In this document: piece by piece, positions 42,280 to 49,210 of the stretch
Position numbering within the stretch: the stretch's first letter is position 1
How the letters are laid out: each line of letters opens with the position of its first letter
From: Stenotrophomonas maltophilia
GTDB lineage: Bacteria > Pseudomonadota > Gammaproteobacteria > Xanthomonadales > Xanthomonadaceae
Reading direction: 5' to 3'
DNA length: 64,000 nucleotides
Assembly (NCBI RefSeq): GCF_006974125.1
Contig: NZ_CP037858.1
Location: forward strand, 3,658,001-3,722,000
Program-made: the position numbers and the translations under genes
The notes under the pieces: generated by a model
Database searches by the model: none
What the model was told of the DNA's origin: nothing
Seen by the model: the letters and a program-made list of their open reading frames with translations, nothing else

Positions 42280-43113
42280 ATGGTCGATCGCCTCGCCATT
42301 CTGCTTGAACGCTTCGCGGTCACCGCCTCGGTGTTCCATGCCGGTGCGCTGTGCGGCATCAACACACTGGACGGCGAGGATGAGGCCGGTCAACTGCACC
42401 TGGTGCGACGTGGCCCGCTGCAGGTCAGTCATGGCCAGCAGACCGTACAGGTCGATGTACCGAGCCTGCTGCTGTATCCGCGCCCGATGCCGCACCGCTT
42501 CAGTACCGACCCACGGCAGGGCGCCGACATGGCCTGCGCGAACCTGCATTTCGAAGGTGGCCGGCTCAATCCGATCAGTGCCGCGCTGCCTGATTTCATC
42601 TGCCTGCCGCTGGCCGAGCTGTATGGCGGCAATGCGGCGCTGGAGTTGTTGTTCGAAGAGGCGTTCGAGCAGCGTTGCGGGCGAGCAGCGATGGTCAACC
42701 GCCTGTTCGAGGTGGTGATGATCCAGGTGTTGCGCCAGCTGATGGAAGGTGGCGAAATGCGCGGCGGCCTGTTCGCCGGGCTTGGCCATCCGCGATTGCG
42801 GCTGGCGCTGGTGGCGATGCATGAAGCCCCGGCGCAGGGATGGACGCTGGAAGATCTGGCCGAGGTGGCCGGCATGTCACGCAGCGTGTTCGCCGCCAGC
42901 TTCCGCGAGGCGATGGGGACCACCCCGGGCCAGTACCTGCAGGGCTGGCGGGTAGGGCTGGCGCAGCAGGCGCTGCGCCAGGGCCGGCCACTGAAGCGGA
43001 TTGCCGACGAGGTGGGTTATGGCAGCGAGGCGGCACTCTCGCGCGCGTTCAAGGCGCACACGGGGCAGTCGCCACGCGAATGGCGCGGACAGGCGCGCGC
43101 TGGCGCGACCTGA
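42280..43113 (+). CDS. AraC-family transcriptional regulator with cupin domain
   Basis: 277 residues from ATG 42280. The N-terminal cupin (Cupin_6/AraC-binding) includes SVFHAGALCG and LHLVRRGPLQV. The C-terminal double helix-turn-helix contains WTLEDLAEVAGMSRSVFAASFREAMGTTPGQYLQGWR and GYGSEAALSRAFKAHTGQSP. It resembles regulators of oxidoreductase genes. The divergent neighbour encodes a DUF6265 protein. Confidence 0.88.
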   Translation: MVDRLAILLERFAVTASVFHAGALCGINTLDGEDEAGQLHLVRRGPLQVSHGQQTVQVDVPSLLLYPRPMPHRFSTDPRQGADMACANLHFEGGRLNPISAALPDFICLPLAELYGGNAALELLFEEAFEQRCGRAAMVNRLFEVVMIQVLRQLMEGGEMRGGLFAGLGHPRLRLALVAMHEAPAQGWTLEDLAEVAGMSRSVFAASFREAMGTTPGQYLQGWRVGLAQQALRQGRPLKRIADEVGYGSEAALSRAFKAHTGQSPREWRGQARAGAT

Positions 43114-43116
43114 GTT

Positions 43117-43509
43117 TCAGCCCAGGACCAGCCGGGCCAGCTTCATGCCACCGAACAGGCCGGCCAGGCCCAGTGCCACCGAGCCACCGGCATACAGTGC
43201 CGCCAGTCCATGCTGGCCGCGCTGCAGCAGCAGGCCGATCTCCAGCGCATAGGTGGAGAACGTGGTATAGCCGCCGAGGATACCGGTGGCGAGCAACAGG
43301 CGCAGCTGCGGCGAGGCACCATTGCGCATCGCGAAGACCTCGACCACCACGCCCATCAGCAGCGCGCCGCTGATGTTGATCAGGAAGGTCGACCACGGCC
43401 AGGGGCTGCCGACGGCCACCCGCGCGCCGATCAGGTTGCAGGCGTGGCGAAGGCAGGCGCCAATGCCACCCCCGATGAAGACAAGGACATAGTTGTTCAG
43501 CGTTTGCAT
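43117..43509 (-). CDS. crcB: Fluoride ion channel
   Basis: 130 residues, four membrane helices, with the Fluc/CrcB signatures GGGIGACLRH near the N-terminus, WPWSTFLINISGALLMGV (the Asn of helix 2 lines the pore) and GGYTTFSTYALE (the Phe box). Fluc forms a dual-topology dimer that exports fluoride. A fluoride riboswitch lies just upstream at 43587-43640, which supports both identity and regulation. Confidence 0.95.
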   Translation of the reverse strand: MQTLNNYVLVFIGGGIGACLRHACNLIGARVAVGSPWPWSTFLINISGALLMGVVVEVFAMRNGASPQLRLLLATGILGGYTTFSTYALEIGLLLQRGQHGLAALYAGGSVALGLAGLFGGMKLARLVLG

Positions 43510-43586
43510 CGCGTGCCTCGAGTGCGGGTTCGATGGCGAACGCCGAGGGCAGGCACTGCCTGCCGTCGACGAACACCGGGTTCGTC

Positions 43587-43640
43587 CTGGCAGGAGCCAT
43601 CAGCCTTCTCAGGCGGTTATCGGGGGAGCCCCATCCCCAT
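43587..43640 (-). promoter_or_regulatory. Fluoride (crcB) riboswitch
   Basis: Read on the minus strand, the leader contains GGGGATGGGGCTCCCC, then AACCGCC, TGAGAA and GGCTGATGGCTCCTGCC. These correspond in order to the P1/pseudoknot, the conserved ACCGCC junction, the loop and GGCUGAUGGC-CCU core of the crcB RNA motif. The order and spacing match known fluoride aptamers. It precedes the fluoride channel gene, so it should activate expression when fluoride binds. Confidence 0.9.
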
Positions 43641-43669
43641 CGCGGCCCATGCTACCAGCGGCGGTGCAT

Positions 43670-44104
43670 TCACGTCATCGAGGTGGTCAGCACGCGGGCA
43701 ACCTTGCTGCGGCTGAAGCCATCCATCAGCAGTTCGAATGCCAGCAGGTCCAGTGCCGCGTGGCGGCGGTGGTCGATTTCCAGGCCATTCTCGGCCACCA
43801 GGTGACTGACCAGCTCGTAGGCGTCCTGCCAGACGTCCAGGTGGGCCTGGCTGGGAATGTAGGCGTTACCTGGTTCACCAACGCCGCGCCCGTTCACTCC
43901 GTACAGCAGCTCGCGCGCGTCCAGCTTGGCCGCATCGGCGATACGGAACAGCTGTTCGGCCTTCACATGCGAAGCGCTCACATGGTCGTTGAGCCAGTTG
44001 CTGATGGTTGCCGTGGTGGATTTGGCGGCGCGGGCCAGATCGGCCGGACGGGGGTGCCCGGCTTTCTTCATGGCGGCGGCGAGTCGTTGGCCGAGAGTAT
44101 TCAT
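43670..44104 (-). CDS. XRE-family helix-turn-helix regulator
   Basis: 144 residues. The N-terminal Cro/C1-type helix-turn-helix (TLGQRLAAAMKKAGHPRPADLARAAKSTTATISNWLNDHV) is followed by KAEQLFRIADAAKLDARELLYG, as in phage repressors. The C-terminal part (about 85-144) is helical and of unknown fold. It is divergent from a Cro-like gene 78 bp away, the geometry of a phage-type genetic switch, but no other phage genes are next to it. Confidence 0.85.
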   Translation of the reverse strand: MNTLGQRLAAAMKKAGHPRPADLARAAKSTTATISNWLNDHVSASHVKAEQLFRIADAAKLDARELLYGVNGRGVGEPGNAYIPSQAHLDVWQDAYELVSHLVAENGLEIDHRRHAALDLLAFELLMDGFSRSKVARVLTTSMT

Positions 44105-44182
44105 CTATGCAAGCCAGCTTAACGCGTGGAATGCGAAGAATCCTTGCCGCAAGAATAAGTCTGGTTAACAGAAGGGCAGGCC

Positions 44183-44392
44183 ATGACCGATTTCTGGAAC
44201 AAGCGGCAGGTGCGCACGCGGCTGGGATTCCAGACCGATGCGGAGCTGGCGCGCTTCTTCGGCATCAGCCGTTCCGCAGTATCGCAATGGCCTAAAGACT
44301 TCCCGATTCCGGCTCTGCGCCAGTACATCCTGCATCAGCGCTACCCGAACCTGTTCCCCGCAACTGCCGCCGCCGAAGTCGAATTCATCTGA
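44183..44392 (+). CDS. Cro/YdaS-like small DNA-binding protein
   Basis: 69 residues reading LGFQTDAELARFFGISRSAVSQWPKDFPIPALRQYIL, a typical small Cro-like helix-turn-helix. It diverges from the XRE repressor gene. Between the two starts lie short dyads such as CTTGC-C-GCAAG (44142-44152), which could be operators. A perfect 26-bp palindrome lies 39 bp after the stop. Confidence 0.78.
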   Translation: MTDFWNKRQVRTRLGFQTDAELARFFGISRSAVSQWPKDFPIPALRQYILHQRYPNLFPATAAAEVEFI

Positions 44393-44430
44393 GTTACGCC
44401 GTCTTTTGTCGCATTTAGCATGCCAAGTGC

Positions 44431-44456
44431 ATTTTGCTAAGTACACTTAGCAAAAT
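44431..44456. promoter_or_regulatory. Perfect 26-bp palindrome, probable operator
   Basis: ATTTTGCTAAGT and ACTTAGCAAAAT flank AC. Another half-site TTAGCA lies at 44415-44420. It is AT-rich in a GC-rich chromosome and lies just after the Cro-like gene. The arrangement suits binding by the neighbouring XRE/Cro-like proteins. The rest of 44393-44745 is low-GC and has no gene I can support; it may hold a promoter for the gene at 44746. Confidence 0.6.
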
Positions 44457-44745
44457 AGGGAAAACTGATCGTTCTTGCAGTACCAATCGTCGAAACCTAC
44501 CGGCTGCCGCGCTAGGTGCCTGGGTCGTGTTGTCGGCTTTACCCCATCCGGGAGGGGCGGGGTCCCGTATGTGGTTTCGTGAACGATTAATAATTTCAAT
44601 CGCGAAAGTCGCTCCATGTAATTGACCTGTCGTGAAATCTATGACTAATTTGGATCAACCGGACGTGAAGCCCGGGAGTCTTTCAGTAGCACGCAAGTGA
44701 GTCGGTAGACCGTCAACGATGCAGAACAAGTCCAACGGAGGTCGT

Positions 44746-44982
44746 ATGGAATACGGCATGCATGGCTTGGCTGAACGGGTACGCCGCGAACTGGAAGCCA
44801 GCTATCACAAACACGGATGCGGTCCGGCGTTCTGGGATACCTACCAGCAGGTGCTGGACCGGCTCGTCCCGCAGGGGACCGAGCGTACCGAGTTCACCAA
44901 TGAAATGGCGCTGATCATCGAGCAGCTGGGCATTGTCCGACGTGCGCAGCTGGTTCCGCCGCACGCTGACGGGCCGCGTTGA
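44746..44982 (+). CDS. Hypothetical 78-residue protein
   Basis: Start ATG 44746, chosen because GGAGG lies 5 bases upstream; ATG 44719 has none. The product is helical and charged (GLAERVRRELEASYHKHGCGPAFWDTYQQVLDRL), with one Cys and no signal peptide. No family was recognised. It converges on ccoG with one base between their stops. Its long AT-rich upstream region and the palindrome at 44431 suggest regulation. Confidence 0.55.
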   Translation: MEYGMHGLAERVRRELEASYHKHGCGPAFWDTYQQVLDRLVPQGTERTEFTNEMALIIEQLGIVRRAQLVPPHADGPR

Positions 44983-44983
44983 T

Positions 44984-46033
44984 TCAGAGCAGGCGCCAGG
45001 CGCCGCAGGCAAGCAGCACCAGCAACAAGGACAGCAGGGCCAGGGTCCGGGGTCGCCACAGGCGCTTCGGTTGTCCGGCCATCGCCTGCGGACTGCAGTA
45101 ACGCACCAGCCCCGGACCGAAACCGGCCCGGTGCTGCTGTTGTGCGCAGGCCTCCAGGCAGGCGCCGCAGGCCAGGCAATCGGCCTGCGGCCCCTGGCGG
45201 ATGTCCAGTTGCATTGGGCAGGCGCTGACACAAGCAGCGCAGTCGGTGCAGTCACCGAGGCGATCGGCGCTGAAGGTCGGCATCGGTCCGGCCAGCAGCG
45301 GATGCGCGGCGCGGAATACGTAGTCCTGCGCAGTGGTCGGGTCGAGCAGGCCACGACCGCGGCCGAGCACGCCGCCCAGGCCGGATGGACGCGGTCCGCG
45401 TGGCTCGCCGCGGCGCGCGTCGTACAGCATGCGTGGTGTATGCGGATCGGTCAGCAATGGCTGCATGCGTGCGAACGGGCACAACGAGCGGCAGACCTGT
45501 TCGCGCAGGAAGCCGGCATTGCCCCAGGTGGCAGCGGCATAGAACAGCACCCAGAACGTTTCCCAGCCGCTCCAGCCAGCGTTTGGCGCAGCGGCCAGCA
45601 ATCCGGTGATCGGGCTGAACAGGCCGACGAAGGTAATGCCGGTCCACACGGACAGCAGTCCCCAGGCCAGCTGGGTGGCCGAGCGTACAGCAGGTGCAGG
45701 CAGCATGCGGGCCGCGCTGCGGGCGATCCAGTCGAAGGCGCGCCGCCACAGCATCTGCGGGCAGGCGTGACCGCACCACACTCGGCCGGCGAGATGGGTA
45801 AGCAGCGCCAGGCCGACGGCCAGTACCACCAGCAGGCCGATCAGCACGCCGACGTCGCCGGGCCACAGGGTCCAGCCAAACAGGTCGAATCGCCGCGCGT
45901 TGATGTCCAGCAATAGCGCCTGGCGACCCTCCCAGCGCAGCCACGGCAGTGCGTAGAACAGCACCAGCAGGGCGGCGCTGAGCGTGCCGCGCCAGTGCCA
46001 GGGACGGGGAAGCCGAGTGCAGGACGTGCTCAT
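44984..46033 (-). CDS. ccoG: Cytochrome oxidase assembly ferredoxin-type protein CcoG (short form)
   Basis: 349 residues with several membrane helices and two ferredoxin-like clusters, CTDCAACVSACP and CLACGACLEAC, plus additional Cys motifs WCGHACPQ and CRSLCPFARMQ. This is the RdxA/RdxB/FixG/CcoG type, which reduces copper for cbb3 oxidase maturation. It lacks the C-terminal immunoglobulin-like domain of the usual 450-480-residue family members. It overlaps the small membrane-protein gene by 4 bp and sits in a cluster with haemoglobin and hemN genes. Confidence 0.88.
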   Translation of the reverse strand: MSTSCTRLPRPWHWRGTLSAALLVLFYALPWLRWEGRQALLLDINARRFDLFGWTLWPGDVGVLIGLLVVLAVGLALLTHLAGRVWCGHACPQMLWRRAFDWIARSAARMLPAPAVRSATQLAWGLLSVWTGITFVGLFSPITGLLAAAPNAGWSGWETFWVLFYAAATWGNAGFLREQVCRSLCPFARMQPLLTDPHTPRMLYDARRGEPRGPRPSGLGGVLGRGRGLLDPTTAQDYVFRAAHPLLAGPMPTFSADRLGDCTDCAACVSACPMQLDIRQGPQADCLACGACLEACAQQQHRAGFGPGLVRYCSPQAMAGQPKRLWRPRTLALLSLLLVLLACGAWRLL

Positions 46034-46317
46034 CCCAGCGGCAGCTCGTCGTCGTCATCGCTCGGCATGGGCCGCTGCAGGTACCAGGTGACCGCGCTGG
46101 ACAGTGCCGTCACCGACCAGAACATGAAGAATCCCGCCGTATAGCCCAGTTCTCGGCTGATGGCCGTGCCCGGGAAACTGATGGCCTGCAGGCGCAACGG
46201 ATCGACGAAGGCGAAGAACACCACGCTGGCCACGCCGGCGGCGATGAAGCTGGGCCAGAGGATGGCGCCCCACTGCTGGATCAGCCGCTGGCGGCGGCTG
46301 GGAGAAGGTCTGTTCAT
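46030..46317 (-). CDS. Small two-helix membrane protein next to ccoG
   Basis: 95 residues from ATG 46317. A basic N-terminus (RPSPSRRQRLIQQW) and two membrane helices (about 15-38 and 58-80) end in an acidic tail (SDDDDELPLG). Its stop overlaps the ccoG start by 4 bp, so it is probably the first gene of the ccoG transcript. Function unknown; a role in cbb3 oxidase assembly is inferred from place only. Confidence 0.75.
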   Translation of the reverse strand: MNRPSPSRRQRLIQQWGAILWPSFIAAGVASVVFFAFVDPLRLQAISFPGTAISRELGYTAGFFMFWSVTALSSAVTWYLQRPMPSDDDDELPLG

Positions 46318-46431
46318 GCTGTCCCGGATCGAAAAGTGGGCGGCGCGTATACTTCGCCAAGGCTGGCGCAGCATCCGCAGGGCATGCTTCCTGCAAGCGT
46401 GCCAGCCTAGGTGCAGCGGACTGCGCCGACA

Positions 46432-46445
46432 TTGATCTGGATCAA
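46432..46445. promoter_or_regulatory. FNR/ANR-type box
   Basis: TTGAT-CTGG-ATCAA is a perfect match to the FNR/ANR consensus TTGATnnnnATCAA. It lies 52 bp upstream of the truncated haemoglobin gene and 115 bp upstream of the divergent ccoG operon, so it may control both under low oxygen. Confidence 0.85.
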
Positions 46446-46496
46446 CGGCGCTGTCGCCTGGGTGCGGCACACTGCCGGCACGCTTTGGGTACCCCG

Positions 46497-46937
46497 ATGA
46501 ACGCAATACCGCCGCCTGTCCTTCCTGTCGCCTCGCCCGAGCTGTGCACCGAGCAGGAAGTGACCCGCCTGGTTCACGACTTCTACGCGCGCGTGCGCGA
46601 GGAGGAGCGATTGGGGCCGGTGTTCGAGGCCCACGTCCACGACTGGCCGGAGCATCTGGCCCAGCTGGTCGACTTCTGGTCGGCGATGCTGCGTGGCACC
46701 CGGCGCTTCAAAGGTTCGCCGATGTCCAAGCACATGGCCATCGAGCTGGACAAGGATCTGTTCGACCGCTGGCTGGTGCTGTTCCGGATCACCACCGCCG
46801 AATGCAACAACCCGCCGATGCAGGAGCTGGCCAACGACGTGGCCGCGCGCATCGGTGACACCTTCTGGAAGCGCTACCAGATGCTGCGCTGGCCGCAGGT
46901 CGGCCTGCCGGTGCTGGGGATGCCCGCCAAGGATTGA
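46497..46937 (+). CDS. Group III truncated haemoglobin
   Basis: 146 residues with the 2-on-2 globin pattern: LVHDFYARVREEERLGPVFEAHV at the A/B helices, LVDFWSAMLRGTRRFKGSPMSKHMAIELDKDLFDRWLVLF for the E-F-G part with the probable proximal His in SKHMAIEL, and WKRYQMLRWPQ at the end. Group III proteins bind O2 or NO tightly. It lies 52 bp downstream of an FNR box and directly before hemN. Confidence 0.88.
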   Translation: MNAIPPPVLPVASPELCTEQEVTRLVHDFYARVREEERLGPVFEAHVHDWPEHLAQLVDFWSAMLRGTRRFKGSPMSKHMAIELDKDLFDRWLVLFRITTAECNNPPMQELANDVAARIGDTFWKRYQMLRWPQVGLPVLGMPAKD

Positions 46938-46947
46938 TCTGGGTCAA
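46934..46947. promoter_or_regulatory. Second FNR-like box, upstream of hemN
   Basis: TTGAT-CTGG-GTCAA differs from the consensus at one position in the second half-site. It overlaps the haemoglobin stop codon and stands 34 bp before the hemN start, suggesting that hemN also has its own oxygen-responsive promoter. Confidence 0.7.
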
Positions 46948-46981
46948 GGCGGCGCCAGTCGACCGGCGCGATGCTGGCGCC

Positions 46982-48391
46982 ATGGACACGTTCTCTCCCG
47001 CCGCCGGCGGCCTGGCCTGGACCTTCGACCCTGACCTGCTGCGCCGGCATGACCGGCCGGGGCCTCGCTACACCTCGTATCCGACCGCGCCGCACTTCCA
47101 CGATGGCTTCGATGCACCGGCGCTGCGCCAGGCGATCGCCGACAGCAACCAGCTGGCCCGCGCGCTGTCGCTGTACGTGCATGTGCCGTTCTGCTCCAGC
47201 CCCTGCTTCTACTGCGGCTGCAACCGGGTGATCACCCGCGACCGCGGCCGTGGCCACAGCTACGTCTCGCGCGTGCTGGCCGAGGCCGACCTGCTGGCGC
47301 CGCAGTTCGATGACGGCCGCGAGGTCATCCAGCTGCACCTGGGCGGCGGTACGCCGAACTTCCTCGATGCCGAGGCGATGACCACGCTGGTGGAAGGGCT
47401 GCGCCGGCGCTTCGATTTCAGCGATTCGCCGCAGCGCGATTTCTCGATCGAACTCGATCCGCGCTTCATCGACACCCGCGACGTCGCCATGCTGGCGCGG
47501 CTGGGCTTCAACCGGGCCAGCCTGGGCGTGCAGGATTTCGACCCGCAGGTGCAGGAGTCGATCAACCGCATACAGGGCGTGCAGCAGACGCTGGACATCC
47601 TGCGCGCCTGCCGCGACAGCGGCATGCGTTCGGTCAACGTCGACCTGATCTATGGCCTGCCGGGGCAGAGCCTGGAAGGATTCGGCCGCACCCTCGAACT
47701 GGTGCTGGCGCTGCGCCCGGACCGACTGGCGGTGTATGGCTACGCGCATCTGCCGCATCTGTTCCGTGCGCAGAAGCAGATCGACGAAAGCCGTTTGCCT
47801 TCGCCGGAAGACAAGCTGGCATTGCTGGGCCTGGCGGTGGAGAAGCTCTCTGCCGCAGGCTACCAGTACATCGGCATGGATCACTTCGCACTGCCGGAAG
47901 AGGATCTGTCACGCGCGCAGCGTGCCGGCCAGCTGCATCGCAACTTCATGGGCTACACCACCCACGCCGATACCGATCTGCTCGGCCTGGGCGTGAGTGC
48001 GATCAGCCACATCGGTGCCACCTACAGCCAGAATCCACGTGACCTGCCGTCGTGGGAGGACGCGGTGGACCAGGGGCAGTTGCCGGTCTGGCGCGGTGTT
48101 GCGCTCAGTGCTGACGACCAGCTGCGCGCGGAGCTGATCCAGCAGCTGATGTGCCAGGGCGAGGTGGATGGCACGGTGCTGGGGCGGCGCCACGGCATCG
48201 ATTTCGAGCAGTACTTTGCCGAAGACCTGCGTTCGGTGCAGCGGCTGCAACAGGACGGCCTGGCCGAATACCGGGAGGGGGTCGTGCGCGCCAGTGAACC
48301 CGGGCGGCCGCTGCTGCGGTTGCTGGCGATGTGCTTTGACCCCTACCTGCGCGCTGCACACGAGCAACCACGCTACTCGCGTGCGATCTGA
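46982..48391 (+). CDS. hemN: Oxygen-independent coproporphyrinogen III oxidase
   Basis: 469 residues. The radical-SAM cluster motif is Cys71-x3-Cys75-x2-Cys78 (PFCSSPCFYCGC, with the extra Cys80 of HemN). Conserved parts follow, such as LHLGGGTPNFL, FSIELDPRF and RNFMGYTTH. The length and the N-terminal RYTSYPTAPHF block distinguish HemN from HemW. It oxidises coproporphyrinogen III to protoporphyrinogen IX in anaerobic haem synthesis. FNR-type boxes precede it and the haemoglobin gene. Confidence 0.96.
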   Translation: MDTFSPAAGGLAWTFDPDLLRRHDRPGPRYTSYPTAPHFHDGFDAPALRQAIADSNQLARALSLYVHVPFCSSPCFYCGCNRVITRDRGRGHSYVSRVLAEADLLAPQFDDGREVIQLHLGGGTPNFLDAEAMTTLVEGLRRRFDFSDSPQRDFSIELDPRFIDTRDVAMLARLGFNRASLGVQDFDPQVQESINRIQGVQQTLDILRACRDSGMRSVNVDLIYGLPGQSLEGFGRTLELVLALRPDRLAVYGYAHLPHLFRAQKQIDESRLPSPEDKLALLGLAVEKLSAAGYQYIGMDHFALPEEDLSRAQRAGQLHRNFMGYTTHADTDLLGLGVSAISHIGATYSQNPRDLPSWEDAVDQGQLPVWRGVALSADDQLRAELIQQLMCQGEVDGTVLGRRHGIDFEQYFAEDLRSVQRLQQDGLAEYREGVVRASEPGRPLLRLLAMCFDPYLRAAHEQPRYSRAI

Positions 48392-48416
48392 TCGGTCTGC
48401 TGCGCAACGCGCACGA

Positions 48417-48503
48417 TGGTGCCCGGAGCCGGAATCGAACCGGCATGGGGTTGCCCCCGGCGGATTTTAAGTCCGATGCGTCTACCAGTTTCGCCATCCG
48501 GGC
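48417..48503 (-). tRNA. tRNA-Leu (anticodon TAA)
   Basis: An 87-nt class II tRNA with a long variable arm. Acceptor GCCCGGA pairs with TCCGGGC, the anticodon loop ACTTAAAA gives TAA, and CCA is encoded. It is read from the minus strand. Confidence 0.93.
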
Positions 48504-48633
48504 CTGCAGCGCGGCGCCGATTGTAGCCCACCCGAGGCACGACAGCCGGGTTGTGCACGGAGCGGCGTGCTTAACTGTTATCCCTGTTCATGTCATAGTC
48601 CCAGCCATCGTTCCCAGGGGGGGGAGCCACCCG

Positions 48634-49068
48634 ATGTCGCTGCACGCGATTGCCTATGCCAGTGAGGCCCGCGCCGATCTGCGGACAACCGATCTTGATC
48701 GCCTGCTGGCCGATGCCACGGCCTTCAATCGTGTAGCCGGTGTCACCGGTGTGCTGATGTTTGATGGCAGCCGTTTCCTGCAGTATCTGGAAGGCCCCGA
48801 AGATGGCATCGATTCGGTGTTCCAGCGCATCGTCAATGCACGCAGCCATGCGCAGATGAAGGTGTTGTGCCGTGCGCCGGTGTTGCAGCGCGCATTTCCG
48901 CGCTGGTCGATGGGCACGCGGCGGATCGATGCGGACCTGCTGACCCAGATCGTTGACGCGGCGTGGCCGGGTTTCCTGCTGGGCAGTGGGGGTTTCGAGC
49001 GGCTGCTGCAGGCCTGGACCGGCGCCGACGGCGAGCTGGAACCCGCCGCGGTCGCGCTGGGCTCCTGA
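48634..49068 (+). CDS. BLUF-domain blue-light photoreceptor
   Basis: 144 residues. The BLUF flavin site is complete: Tyr8, Asn32 and Gln50 (LHAIAYASEA, FNRVAGVTGV, SRFLQYLEG), with Trp91 and Met93 (WSM) in the later strand. The domain binds FAD non-covalently and signals light. There is only a short C-terminal extension, so it is a stand-alone short BLUF that must act through a partner protein. No EAL or cyclase gene is adjacent. ATG 48634 was chosen for the conserved N-terminus. Confidence 0.92.
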   Translation: MSLHAIAYASEARADLRTTDLDRLLADATAFNRVAGVTGVLMFDGSRFLQYLEGPEDGIDSVFQRIVNARSHAQMKVLCRAPVLQRAFPRWSMGTRRIDADLLTQIVDAAWPGFLLGSGGFERLLQAWTGADGELEPAAVALGS

Positions 49069-49210
49069 GCCCGCCTTGGCGGCGGGGTGCCGGGGCCGTT
49101 AGGCTGTAGCCTTCCTGGTGCGGGTTTTCCGGAGTGGTACAGCGAATGAGTGGGTCGGCCGAAGCCATGGCAGCGTATCTGCGATCGCATCCGTTGCACG
49201 GGATGTGCCG

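Noticed and set aside
44431..44456. Palindrome considered as a dif (XerC/XerD) site
   Set aside because: Arms and centre do not match the proteobacterial dif consensus (11-6-11 with CGCATAA/TTATG); operator reading preferred.
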